This document shows positions 7,842 through 16,350 of a stretch of DNA of 44,032 bases, in pieces. The translations under genes were made by a program, and so were the position numbers. A model generated the notes under the pieces. The model ran no database searches. It saw only the letters and a list, made by a program, of their open reading frames with translations, and was not told the DNA's origin. Within the stretch, counting starts at the first letter, position 1. The number at the start of each line of letters is the position of its first letter. The DNA comes from Candidatus Zhuqueibacterota bacterium (GTDB taxonomy: Bacteria; Zhuqueibacterota; Zhuqueibacteria; Residuimicrobiales; Oceaniaggregativiventaceae), in the NCBI GenBank assembly GCA_016929055.1, contig JAFGJN010000206.1:1-44032 (forward strand), given 5' to 3'.

Positions 7842-8546
7842 TTATAATTTTTTACCGGGGCGGGCGGAAAGCAGGAGCGGCCGAAAGCGGCTCGTCAAAG
7901 CCTGACACTCATCGCGCACGTGAACATAATTGCCATCAGTGGTACGGCACCAGATGAGAAAAACCAAATCGCCGCGCGGCAGCACACTGACCACCCAGAC
8001 CGGCGAATTCTCTTGCGGCAGCACAAGGGCATAATACCAACCCTGCAGAATGCGATGTGCCGGTGAGGTCGGCGGCTGCAAAATCTCCACCCGTTCCCCC
8101 TCTTTCTCGGCGCTGGCGATCATCTCATCCAACAGACCAATGGCGAGTTCTTTGACCTCTTGAACATCGCCGATCTGGAGAGCGCCGATGCGTGCATCGG
8201 CCAAATCGGGGCGCGCGAGATCGGCAAGCCAGTTGACCTGCGGTACTATCGCCTCATGGGGCTGATAGGGCGTCAGGATCGTATCGTACGAAACGGAGAC
8301 AAATCGCCAATTCGGGCCTGGGAGCGGGCAGGCAAAATGAAACGGATAATGATAATAGACGGAATCGACAATGCCGACGGTGTGATTTTCCGGTAAAATT
8401 GGATATTCGTCGGGCAGATCGGGAACCATCTTTTTCATCTCCAGCAAAAGCACGAGCACGACCACAAGCGCGAATGCACCGAGGAACAGGGCAAGCCACT
8501 CGATCCCTTTTTTGCGGAAGATTTTAGGTTTTTGACGTTTATCCAT
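7842..8546 (-). CDS. Membrane-anchored protein of unknown function
   Basis: I do not recognise this 234-aa protein. Basic residues at the N-terminus (KRQKPKIFRKK) precede one transmembrane helix (about residues 17-36, LALFLGAFALVVVLVLLL). The remainder would therefore lie in the periplasm. The soluble part has a Pro-rich start (PDLPDEYPILPE) and a mixed alpha/beta look with no catalytic motif. Its start overlaps the last 8 bp of the PfkB kinase gene, so the two are translationally coupled. It could be a lipoprotein-like or envelope factor linked to the cell-wall genes upstream. Confidence 0.7.
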   Translation of the reverse strand: MDKRQKPKIFRKKGIEWLALFLGAFALVVVLVLLLEMKKMVPDLPDEYPILPENHTVGIVDSVYYHYPFHFACPLPGPNWRFVSVSYDTILTPYQPHEAIVPQVNWLADLARPDLADARIGALQIGDVQEVKELAIGLLDEMIASAEKEGERVEILQPPTSPAHRILQGWYYALVLPQENSPVWVVSVLPRGDLVFLIWCRTTDGNYVHVRDECQALTSRFRPLLLSARPGKKL

Positions 8547-9432
8547 CGAGGGCCCTCACTTCCTCCAGGCTCCATTCTGGTACCGCGCCTTTGCGGGTGG
8601 CGACAAAAGCACCGAGGCGGTTGCCGAACTCGGCAATGGTTTCCAGATCGGCGCCCTGGAGATATTGAATAATCATACCGGCGGCGAATGCATCGCCGGA
8701 TCCGGTTGTGTCGATCGCCTTGACGGAAAAACCGGGGTGGCGCACGGTGCGATCGCCGGTCACCAGACAACAGCCTTTGGCGCCATAGGTTACGGCGGCA
8801 AGGCGAATGCTATAGATATCGAGCAATTGACGACAAAACATCTCGTCATTCTCGTCGCTGCCAAAGGCTGTTTTTAAAATTTGCAATTCATCGCCGTTGA
8901 GTTTGATCAGATCGGCCAGGGTCAAGGAAGCTTTGACGATCTTATCCGTCTCATCGGACCAGCCGCGCAAATTGACATCATAGACCTTGAGCGCTTTGCC
9001 AGCGGCCCTGAGAAAGGAGTGGATCGCCTGACGGGAAGCGTCCTGACGCTGGGCCAGTGTACCAAAGAGAACCGCATCCACCTGTCCCGCGATCGTTGCC
9101 CAGCTCTTTTCGAATTGCATCGCGTCAAAAGCGACATCCGCAGTGCAGACAAAAGTGGGCTGCCCAGCATTGTCAAGAGTGACGCGAACCGTACCGGTGG
9201 GTTTTTCGGGATCGATCTGAATACCCGATACATCGAGATTGCGGGATATCAATTCATGCATCAGCTGATCGCCGAGGCGATCGTTGCCTATGCGGCTGAG
9301 CACCAGGCCGTACTGGCCGGCCTGATTGACATGCGCGGCAAAATTTGTCGGTGCACCTCCCAAAAATTTTTTATCATCATAAATGTCCCAAAGGATTTCT
9401 CCGAGTCCGGCGATTTTGTACACGTGTGTCAT
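8539..9432 (-). CDS. PfkB-family carbohydrate kinase (fructokinase-like)
   Basis: Cytoplasmic ATP-dependent sugar kinase of 297 aa. The N-terminal GLGEILWD and the GGAPTNFAAHVNQAG motif match the fructokinase branch, which binds the sugar with Asp in the first motif and the GG loop. PfkB signature 2 is DTTGSGDAFAAG, with the catalytic base Asp near residue 245. ATG 9432 is preceded by GAGG; an upstream start at 9471 adds 13 unlikely residues. It follows the PBP1A gene by 35 bp in the same direction, but nothing else in the cluster indicates the sugar. Fructose or a similar ketose is the best guess. Confidence 0.85.
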   Translation of the reverse strand: MTHVYKIAGLGEILWDIYDDKKFLGGAPTNFAAHVNQAGQYGLVLSRIGNDRLGDQLMHELISRNLDVSGIQIDPEKPTGTVRVTLDNAGQPTFVCTADVAFDAMQFEKSWATIAGQVDAVLFGTLAQRQDASRQAIHSFLRAAGKALKVYDVNLRGWSDETDKIVKASLTLADLIKLNGDELQILKTAFGSDENDEMFCRQLLDIYSIRLAAVTYGAKGCCLVTGDRTVRHPGFSVKAIDTTGSGDAFAAGMIIQYLQGADLETIAEFGNRLGAFVATRKGAVPEWSLEEVRALDG

Positions 9433-9467
9433 ACAAAGATCCTCGTGTTTGATGCTAAGCGGATAAA

Positions 9468-11432
9468 TCAATTGCGGGCGGAGCGCTGCGCAACGGTTAT
9501 GTGTGGTCCCCCGGGTACGGGACCGGCACCGGTGCGCGGATCTATTTCAACAAATTCGATGCCGGGAGGAATAGGAAAATCGCTATAGGGCGAATTGGCC
9601 ACAGCCTGTTGCATGAATCGAGCCCAGAGGGGCAGTGCCGCCCCTGCCCCGGTCAGTTCCACCCCGCCAGAGGCGATCATGCGGCGGTTGTCGTCGAAAC
9701 CGACCCAAACCGCCGTCACCAGATCGGGAGTGAAACCGACAAACCAGCAGTCGCGATTGTCGCTGGAGGTGCCGGTCTTGCCGGCGCAGGGCCGAAGAAA
9801 TCCTTGAGCGCGCAGTGATGCAGCCGTGCCCGCTTCCACCACACCGCGAAGCATGTCGAGCAGCTGATAGGCGGTCTGGGCGTCGATGACCCGGGCGCTC
9901 TTGGCTGTATAGCGTTCCAGCTCCACGTTCTGTACGGTATGCATATGGCGGATCAGATAGGGTTCCCGACGGATACCCTGAGAGGCAAATGTGCAATAAG
10001 CGGCAGCCATCTCAAAGGGAGAAACGCCGGCAGCGCCCAGAGCGAGGGAGAGATTCTCAGGAAGCGCGCTTTCAATTCCAAGCCGATGAGCGTATTGAAC
10101 TGTGGCTGCCGGGCCAATGCGATCGATAAGTTTGACGGCAACGACATTGCGGGACTGCATCAGGGCCCATTTGAGCGTCATCGGACCGAGATAGGTTTTG
10201 TCGAAATTGCGGGGTTCATAAACGGTCTGGTTGTCGGCAAAGCTCACCGCTTCATCCACGAAAACCGTTTTAGGAGTTGCCACGCCCTGATCCAGAGCGG
10301 CAAGATAGGTAAAAGGTTTAAAGGCCGATCCGGCATGGCGAAGATTGCTGAATGCGCGATTGAATGGAGTGCGGCGGTAATCGCGTCCGCCGACAACCGC
10401 TTTGACCTGCCCGGTATGCGGATCGATTGCCACCAGCGCTGCTTGCGGATAATCGCTCCAGCTCTCACGCGGCGCCTTGGCATAGGGCGGCAGTTTAAAG
10501 AGCCGATCCAGGTTGTCCATTGCCTCCTGTACGGCGCGGTGAGCGAGGAATTGCAGGCGCAAATTCAGAGTGGTATGAATCTGCAAACCGCCATAATCGA
10601 CGGCAGCATCGCCGTATTTTTCCTTGGCGTGACGGCGGACCTGCTGGATAAAATAATCGGCGTGGCCGAGAAAGGGATTGATGCTGCCGAGAACCGGTTC
10701 TTCCTCTTCGGCAGCGAGGCGCTGTTCCCGGGTGATATGCCCTTTTTCTTCCATCCGCTTGAGAACAAAAATCTGGCGTTCCCGGGCCACGTCAAAGTTG
10801 CTGTAAGGGCTGTAACGCGCGGGCCAGCGCGGAATGCCCGCAAGCATGGCAGCTTCGGCCAGACTCAGTTCATCCGCATGTTTGGCGAAATAGGTCTGAC
10901 TGGCCAGTTCCACGCCATAGACTCCGGAACCAAAATCGATCTGATTGATATAGGCTTCGAGGATCTCTTTTTTGCTGAATTGCCGTTCGATCTGCAAGGC
11001 GATCAAAAGCTCCTTCGCCTTGCGCGACCATAGACGCTCAAAGGTAAAAAAGAGATTTTTTGCCAGTTGCTGGGTTATGGTACTGCCCCCTTCACGCACC
11101 CGGCCGCGAAAAGTGTTCAACACAAGAGCGCGTAAAAACCCCCGTTTGCTGAATCCATGGTGGCTATAAAACCGATGGTCTTCCAGAACGACGATGGCAT
11201 TCAGCAGATCGGGTGAGACCTGATCGATGCCGACAACCATCCGATTGGCCATCACTTTGATCACCTGCCCGTCGTCAGCATAGAGGGTTGTGGGTGTGCT
11301 CAAAGCGATGGTGTTGAGGTCGTTGGGCAACTGGGGCAGGGAAAGGGTGATCGTGACCCAGACCGCCACAGCCAGGACCAGCAACAGCAACACGATCGAA
11401 CGCAGAGAAAAAATACGCATTCGCTTGACCAT
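9468..11432 (-). CDS. Penicillin-binding protein 1A family (transglycosylase/transpeptidase)
   Basis: Bifunctional class A PBP of 654 aa that polymerises glycan strands from lipid II and cross-links the stem peptides. One N-terminal membrane helix (residues 10-31) anchors it in the inner membrane with the rest in the periplasm. The GT51 glycosyltransferase domain has EDHRFYSHHG (catalytic Glu84) and GGSTITQQLAKN. The transpeptidase domain has the SAFK motif (active-site Ser), a later SRN motif and KTGTSSDN. It lacks the long linker domain of E. coli PBP1A, as in many PBP1A-like proteins of this size. The preceding unknown membrane gene at 11434 is only one base away, so they likely share a transcript. 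Confidence 0.95.
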   Translation of the reverse strand: MVKRMRIFSLRSIVLLLLVLAVAVWVTITLSLPQLPNDLNTIALSTPTTLYADDGQVIKVMANRMVVGIDQVSPDLLNAIVVLEDHRFYSHHGFSKRGFLRALVLNTFRGRVREGGSTITQQLAKNLFFTFERLWSRKAKELLIALQIERQFSKKEILEAYINQIDFGSGVYGVELASQTYFAKHADELSLAEAAMLAGIPRWPARYSPYSNFDVARERQIFVLKRMEEKGHITREQRLAAEEEEPVLGSINPFLGHADYFIQQVRRHAKEKYGDAAVDYGGLQIHTTLNLRLQFLAHRAVQEAMDNLDRLFKLPPYAKAPRESWSDYPQAALVAIDPHTGQVKAVVGGRDYRRTPFNRAFSNLRHAGSAFKPFTYLAALDQGVATPKTVFVDEAVSFADNQTVYEPRNFDKTYLGPMTLKWALMQSRNVVAVKLIDRIGPAATVQYAHRLGIESALPENLSLALGAAGVSPFEMAAAYCTFASQGIRREPYLIRHMHTVQNVELERYTAKSARVIDAQTAYQLLDMLRGVVEAGTAASLRAQGFLRPCAGKTGTSSDNRDCWFVGFTPDLVTAVWVGFDDNRRMIASGGVELTGAGAALPLWARFMQQAVANSPYSDFPIPPGIEFVEIDPRTGAGPVPGGPHITVAQRSARN

Positions 11433-11433
11433 A

Positions 11434-12306
11434 TCACGGCCCCTTTTCTATCGGCATCATGAGCGGAGCGCTTTCCCCCATGGCGTTGAGTTTGGTAATC
11501 AGATAGGATACAGCATCAGCATCGGTCTCCATCACCACAATTTTGAGTAAATCGCCGCGCTTGACTTCAAAGGCCAAATCGACTTTTTTGGCACGGACAA
11601 TGCGTGAAATCGCCACCGCCTTAAGATCGCTTCCCCATTCGATGAGACGATAGAGATCGGGTATGAGATTCTGTTGCTGTTGCGAGCTCAAGCGGTCAAA
11701 GGCGCGAAAAAAAACCGCCGCCGGCACGATGCGTCCGGCAAAACGATCGTCTCTTGACAGCTGCGACATGCCGCTCGATAGGGGTGACTGGCGTTGGAGC
11801 GAGTCGACTGGCACATAGTGTTCATGCAAAAGTCGATTAAAGCCGTCGGTAAAAAGCAGCGCGAGCTGATCCGCTTCGAGGGTGAGGCTCACCCGCTGCC
11901 AGTCGGGATTGCGATAGAGTGCATAAAGATCTTTTGCTTCGACCAAAAGACGAGCCTCATACGGTTCGAGACGACGATAAAAACTCAAAAATTCGTTCCG
12001 GTTGATCGAAAGGCGGCTGCGGATGGAAAGGCTGCCGAGTAAATCGCCCAGATCGGCCAGCTGCGTGCCCTGTTTGCTGCTGTCGATGGGCAGACTCTGC
12101 AGGAACTCGGCGATTTGCTCCCCACCGCTTCGATCTTTGGCCTCCTCCTCCCACAAACGCCCGATTCGAGGGCGCAGCGGATTGATGAATCGCATCAACT
12201 CACCCACCCCGATTTCCATCCAATCAAAGAGCCCTTCCAGAACCACTGCTGCGAGCAAGACGAGCAACAACCCCTTAACAGAGTTCGACAGATGCATCTT
12301 TTTCAT
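11434..12306 (-). CDS. Membrane-anchored protein of unknown function next to PBP1A
   Basis: I do not recognise the family. The 290-aa protein has one transmembrane helix near the N-terminus (about residues 10-27, VKGLLLVLLAAVVLEGLF). The long helical periplasmic part has Glu/Asp/Arg-rich segments and no catalytic motif. It lies directly upstream of the PBP1A gene, with 1 bp between them, and 8 bp downstream of the M50 protease gene. A PBP partner or regulator is a reasonable hypothesis from context only. Confidence 0.7.
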   Translation of the reverse strand: MKKMHLSNSVKGLLLVLLAAVVLEGLFDWMEIGVGELMRFINPLRPRIGRLWEEEAKDRSGGEQIAEFLQSLPIDSSKQGTQLADLGDLLGSLSIRSRLSINRNEFLSFYRRLEPYEARLLVEAKDLYALYRNPDWQRVSLTLEADQLALLFTDGFNRLLHEHYVPVDSLQRQSPLSSGMSQLSRDDRFAGRIVPAAVFFRAFDRLSSQQQQNLIPDLYRLIEWGSDLKAVAISRIVRAKKVDLAFEVKRGDLLKIVVMETDADAVSYLITKLNAMGESAPLMMPIEKGP

Positions 12307-12314
12307 AGACCATC

Positions 12315-13184
12315 CTAGAAAAACTTGAACGGAACCGGTATAAAACTGATTATAAAAACAAACAAAAGGAAACCGGCAAGGATCTTGCGTCCAGGGTCGA
12401 TAGGGGTAATATCATTTACAGGGGCCGGATGTTTCCTGCCAAACCAGAGCAGCAAGGCAAAGAGCAAGGCCCAGCCGGGATAAAAGAACACCAACCCTCC
12501 GAACAGTGCAAGGATTACCAGATAAAGCCGTTTGGCTCGAGGTCCAAAGACGCTGTAAAGAATATGGCCGCCGTCCAGTTGCCCGATGGGAACCAGATTT
12601 ATGGCAGTTACCAGCAATCCCGCCCAGGCAGCATAAGCGGTGGGATGCAGCAACAGATCTGTTCCCTCCTCCAGGTTTCCATGTAAACAACGGACGAGGA
12701 ATTTGAATAAAAGCGAATCGCCAAGAGTCAACGACGATTCAGCTATTGACGCTGTTTCAACGAGTGTGGAACGCGCGATTCCAAAGATAAGCAACGGCAG
12801 AGTGACAACAAATCCCGCCAAAGGCCCAGCCGCACCGATATCGAACAACGCTTTGCGATTGGGAATCATGCCGCGCATTTGGATGACCGCACCCAGGGTT
12901 CCAAAAGGGTTGATAAGAATGTTGGTAAACGGCAGAACCGATGGAAAAGGGATGAAATAAGGCAAAGTCGAATGCATGGCGTAGTGACGGTTCATCAGAT
13001 AATGGCCCATCTCATGGGCGAACAGAATAGACATGATCGAAGCGCTGTAGGCAGCGCCACCGGTCGCCAAAGTAGTGACAACGGTGGCCAAAAAAAGCAA
13101 GATGTGCAGACCGATCCGACTGTTATGCCGACCGATGGTGTATCCGATTTGATCTCGATTATTCGTCGTAAACTCCCAAATGTG
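12315..13184 (-). CDS. M50 site-2-protease-like membrane metalloprotease, 5' end uncertain
   Basis: Multi-pass intramembrane zinc protease. The zinc motif is HEMGHY (HExxH) in the second helix, and the third ligand is the Asp in QLDGGHIL. The segment RKALFDIGAAGPLAGF is typical of the family. The reading frame is open to a stop at 13185-13187, and family-like sequence (IGLHILLFLATVV) starts before the first usable TTG at 13100, which would cut into helix 1. There is no ATG or GTG in frame between 13184 and 13100; only ATT (13181), several ATC and a CTG (13109) are available. A nearby ATG at 13198 with GGAAA upstream is in another frame, so a frameshift around 13165-13185 or a non-standard start must be considered. 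Substrate unknown. Confidence 0.75.
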   Translation of the reverse strand, partial: HIWEFTTNNRDQIGYTIGRHNSRIGLHILLFLATVVTTLATGGAAYSASIMSILFAHEMGHYLMNRHYAMHSTLPYFIPFPSVLPFTNILINPFGTLGAVIQMRGMIPNRKALFDIGAAGPLAGFVVTLPLLIFGIARSTLVETASIAESSLTLGDSLLFKFLVRCLHGNLEEGTDLLLHPTAYAAWAGLLVTAINLVPIGQLDGGHILYSVFGPRAKRLYLVILALFGGLVFFYPGWALLFALLLWFGRKHPAPVNDITPIDPGRKILAGFLLFVFIISFIPVPFKFF

Positions 13185-13187
13185 TTA

Positions 13188-13483
13188 GAGCCGGCCATGA
13201 GCCGTTTCCAATTTAGATCTTCCCTCAGCCCTCGGGCGAAAAACCCGACAGAAGGCGCGATGGCAGTCAAAAAGCTTTTCAATCGACAACCAAATCTGTT
13301 TCGATTGGATGATCTGGCTGCGCTATGCTGCACTGCCGATCGCAAAAAAACGACTGTTAAAATAAAAGATTTTTCCCCATTAATACAAGCAAAAGATCGT
13401 GCCGGATCAAGGATCGTGTTCCGAATGCAGGCAAACTCGGTTCGCCGCCATTTTGGTGTCGCGTAAGACAGAATTCGGGATAC
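13188..13483. other. Intergenic stretch upstream of the M50 gene
   Basis: About 300 bp separate the DUF62 gene from the M50 gene on the minus strand. A 116-codon minus-strand ORF overlaps it (12995-13345), but its composition is not protein-like and its 3' half is a shadow of the M50 gene. A plus-strand ORF (12879-13466) is also a shadow. I see no hairpin followed by a T-run and no clear promoter. The 5' part of the M50 coding sequence may lie here if there is a frameshift. Confidence 0.4.
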
Positions 13484-14278
13484 TCAGGCAAAAAGCACAT
13501 GCACGGCATCTCTAACGTGCAGATCGAGCGTCTCGGTTGCAGAGCCCTGATAGCAGGCGATTTCGAGATAACCGTGGCTGCCGATTAAATTCAACAAACT
13601 ACCGGCTGAAACCGCCGAATAGGTCGAGTATAATCCGGAAATGGCGGTGCCGCCGACATGGCTGGCGACAAAGCTGCAGTGCCGCCAGTCCTGCGGGGAC
13701 AGATTGGTGACACAGTTGCCAAAGCGATCGATATAGACCACCTGACCGGCCAGGCCGTTCGCGGTTGTCTGCACCGGGGGTTTGGGCGGAGACTGAAAAT
13801 CCGCGATCGCCGTTCCCAGATCCTCGACCGAAACGCCATTAACCAGATGAGCGGCGACCGGCGCAAAAATATCGCGTCCATGAAACGTGGTGCTCACCGG
13901 GGTGAGGAAATAGTGTGGATTGTTCAGCCGGCGGACGATCGCAGTCGGGTCTTGCCAAAAGACCCAATTCAACACGCCGTTATCGGGGGCGATAAATATC
14001 CCGTTCCGGGATTCGACCAACAAGGGGCGTCGATCCGATCCCACCCCGGGATCGACTACCACCACATGGATTGTCTTTGGCGGAAACCAGGAAAACGAGC
14101 GGCCTAGAACGAATGCCGCCGATTGAACATCTCCAGGATCGATCTGATGCGCCAGATCAACCAATACCGCCGAGGGCGCGATACGGAGAATCACCCCCTT
14201 GAGAATCCCAACATAGCCGTCCCGATCGCCAAAATCGGTGAGCAGGGCGATGATACGCGGTGAGTGATTGCACTTCAT
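13484..14278 (-). CDS. SAM hydroxide adenosyltransferase (DUF62, chlorinase/fluorinase superfamily)
   Basis: Homotrimeric-family enzyme of 264 aa expected to split S-adenosylmethionine with water-derived hydroxide into adenosine and methionine. Family marks are LLTDFGDRDGYVG near the N-terminus, DPGVGSDRRPLLVES and GIFIAPDNGVL. True halogenases need features I cannot confirm here, so SAM hydrolysis is the default call. The start overlaps the stop of the deoxynucleoside kinase gene by 4 bp (ATGA), indicating translational coupling. It ends a train that includes a radical SAM enzyme and a nucleoside kinase, so salvage or control of SAM and adenosine is a plausible theme. Confidence 0.88.
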   Translation of the reverse strand: MKCNHSPRIIALLTDFGDRDGYVGILKGVILRIAPSAVLVDLAHQIDPGDVQSAAFVLGRSFSWFPPKTIHVVVVDPGVGSDRRPLLVESRNGIFIAPDNGVLNWVFWQDPTAIVRRLNNPHYFLTPVSTTFHGRDIFAPVAAHLVNGVSVEDLGTAIADFQSPPKPPVQTTANGLAGQVVYIDRFGNCVTNLSPQDWRHCSFVASHVGGTAISGLYSTYSAVSAGSLLNLIGSHGYLEIACYQGSATETLDLHVRDAVHVLFA

Positions 14279-14928
14279 ACGGCACCTGCTCGATAGCGGT
14301 CGATTTGCCGATAGATCTCCTCCAAAACCTGGGGATCTTGATCAAAATCGAGATTATCGGCATCGATAGTCAACACGTTGAAATCATTGCGGGCCTGGGA
14401 TATCCAACGATCATAGGCTTGATTGAGCACATGGAGGTATTCGCTGGTAATGTTTTTTTCATAGTCGCGACCACGTTTGCGAATCCGAGTAATGAGGGTC
14501 CAGGTAGAAGCGCGCAAATAGAGAATGAGGTCGGGTTTGCGCAGATAGGAAGTCATGGTGTCAAAAAGCTCGCGATAGTTGTCGAAATCGCGATCGTTCA
14601 TATACTGCTGATCGTGAAGAATACGAGCAAAGATTTCTGCATCCTCATAGATGGTTCGATCCTGAACGCAGTTTCTGCCAGCCTCGGTGATCGTCTTTTG
14701 ATCCTTGAATCGCCTTGACAGGAAATAGACCTGCAGATGAAAACTCCAGCGTTTCATATCGCTGTAGAAATCCTCGAGATAGGGATTGTCGATTACGCGC
14801 TCATAATAGGCTTGCCATTCAAAGCGGTCGGCGATACGTAGGGTGAGAGTGGTTTTGCCGACCCCGATGTTGCCGGCGATGGCGACAAAAAAGGGGGTAA
14901 TCGGTTGAATCTTTTTTCTAGAGGGCAT
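14275..14928 (-). CDS. Deoxynucleoside kinase (deoxyadenosine/deoxyguanosine kinase type)
   Basis: Cytoplasmic kinase of 217 aa that phosphorylates a deoxynucleoside at the 5'-OH for salvage. The P-loop is GNIGVGKTT (residues 19-27). The catalytic QDRTIYEDAEIF segment corresponds to the DRS/ERS motif, and the arginine-rich LID is RIRKRGRDYEKN. The length is typical of bacterial dNKs. The base specificity cannot be read from the sequence. It is 12 bp downstream of the radical SAM gene and overlaps the next gene by 4 bp. Confidence 0.92.
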   Translation of the reverse strand: MPSRKKIQPITPFFVAIAGNIGVGKTTLTLRIADRFEWQAYYERVIDNPYLEDFYSDMKRWSFHLQVYFLSRRFKDQKTITEAGRNCVQDRTIYEDAEIFARILHDQQYMNDRDFDNYRELFDTMTSYLRKPDLILYLRASTWTLITRIRKRGRDYEKNITSEYLHVLNQAYDRWISQARNDFNVLTIDADNLDFDQDPQVLEEIYRQIDRYRAGAV

Positions 14929-14940
14929 GAGATCTCCTGT

Positions 14941-16350
14941 CTAGTGCGTGCTTGTTGAACGGCATCCAGAAAAGAGTCGATCGTCTGGATTTGCTGGTTC
15001 CCTATTCAGAGTTTTGATCCAGGCCCAGAATTCTCGACAAAATTCATAGCCATAGCGGTTGCGCCACAGCGGAAAAATCGAGTTGTTGCTCAACAAAAGA
15101 TCCGAGGTTGGATCCCATTCCCGGTTCTTTACTGCCTGGTTCCACGACCGGGTTCCGGGGATGGGAGAAAAGGAAGCGGCATCGACTCGAGCCCCGAGCT
15201 CACGGACCAAAAGACAGCTCTCCCGCACTTCTTGCGGCGGTTGCCCTGGCAGACCGAGGAGGACATAAACGCCGATTTGCCGGCGTTCATAGCCGGCGCG
15301 TTCCAAAACATTCAGAGCATTCTCAAGATCGGCTGGAGCGACCTTGTGCGAGATATCGTCCTGCCGCGCAGGCGAAGCGGATTCAAAGCTCAGGCGAATA
15401 GTCTTCACTCCAGCGGCAAAAAAAAGGTCGGCCAACTCTTTATCGATTTGTCGGGGATGGATGCCATTGGGCAAATGCAGGCAAAGCCGGCTTTCGCACT
15501 CAATGAGGAGACGCAGAATGGGTTTGATCGAGCTCTCGGGCTGGACAAGAAGAGCATCATCATAAAAAGCCGCATGCTGAATTCCGGCGGTTTCGGACCA
15601 GTGAAACAGTTCATCAACCACCCGTTGGGGCGCTCTGCGGCGAAATTCGGGCACCAGCAGATGGGTGGCGCAAAAACTGCAAGCAAAAGGGCATCCACGC
15701 GAGGTTTCGATGGCTACAGCATCGAGATTCGAATAGAGATCATAGGCCGGAAAGGGCAACGCCGCAAAATCGGGCACCGAAACGAGGCTTACGCCAAACA
15801 GTCGATGCAAGAGCTGTGGCAATTGTCTCTCTCCTTCGCCTTGTATCAGGATATCCGGGCGAACGGTCGTGCGCGCATGTTCGGGGCAAAGTGTGGCATA
15901 GATTCCACCGAGAACCAGGGGTGTATGAGGAAAGTGACGGCGCAAGATTTGCGCCATTTCGGAAACCGCTGGATACCAGTAGGTCATCATCGAGGTGAGC
16001 AGAATCGCATCGGGTTGGGGAAGTCGCTGCAGATAAGATTCGACCAACTCGAGGGGCAGGCCATAGCGGCAAAAATGGCGTGGAATCGGGCGCAAACACT
16101 GGGGTTTGGCGATGATTTGGCGAATGAATTTGCCACTGCCATCGCTCCGTTCGTGCGGACGATCGGTTTCCCAGTCATCGAGCAGAGGATGGTGGCGATC
16201 GAGGCAATCGACAAGTTCGACCGCATATCCGCATTGCCTCAACAGGGCAGCCAGGCGCAGCAGACCCAGTGGTTTAGCCCACAGATCATAAGCAGCGAAA
16301 TCGACAATCCAAGGATTGACCAAAAGCAGCCGATACGATTTGCGATTCAT
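14941..16350 (-). CDS. B12-binding-domain radical SAM protein
   Basis: Radical SAM enzyme of 469 aa. The N-terminal part (about 1-190) has the shape of a cobalamin-binding domain: LLVNPW at the start, GLLRLAALLRQCGYAVELVD, LVLGGIYAT and GEGERQL. The iron-sulfur cluster motif is Cys220, Cys224 and Cys227 in CPFACSFC, preceded by IETSRG. Later, RLSFESAS and VYVLLGLPGQ are typical radical SAM barrel strands. The substrate is unknown; the family includes methylases, cyclases and hopanoid/lipid-modifying enzymes. Its start overlaps the stop of the response-regulator phosphatase by 4 bp (ATGA), so it appears to be tied to the signalling operon. Confidence 0.9.
   Translation of the reverse strand: MNRKSYRLLLVNPWIVDFAAYDLWAKPLGLLRLAALLRQCGYAVELVDCLDRHHPLLDDWETDRPHERSDGSGKFIRQIIAKPQCLRPIPRHFCRYGLPLELVESYLQRLPQPDAILLTSMMTYWYPAVSEMAQILRRHFPHTPLVLGGIYATLCPEHARTTVRPDILIQGEGERQLPQLLHRLFGVSLVSVPDFAALPFPAYDLYSNLDAVAIETSRGCPFACSFCATHLLVPEFRRRAPQRVVDELFHWSETAGIQHAAFYDDALLVQPESSIKPILRLLIECESRLCLHLPNGIHPRQIDKELADLFFAAGVKTIRLSFESASPARQDDISHKVAPADLENALNVLERAGYERRQIGVYVLLGLPGQPPQEVRESCLLVRELGARVDAASFSPIPGTRSWNQAVKNREWDPTSDLLLSNNSIFPLWRNRYGYEFCREFWAWIKTLNREPANPDDRLFSGCRSTSTH

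Noticed and set aside
12995-13345. A minus-strand ORF of 116 codons overlapping the M50 gene
   Set aside because: No family resemblance, and its 3' half is a shadow of the protease. Kept only as possible evidence for a frameshift.
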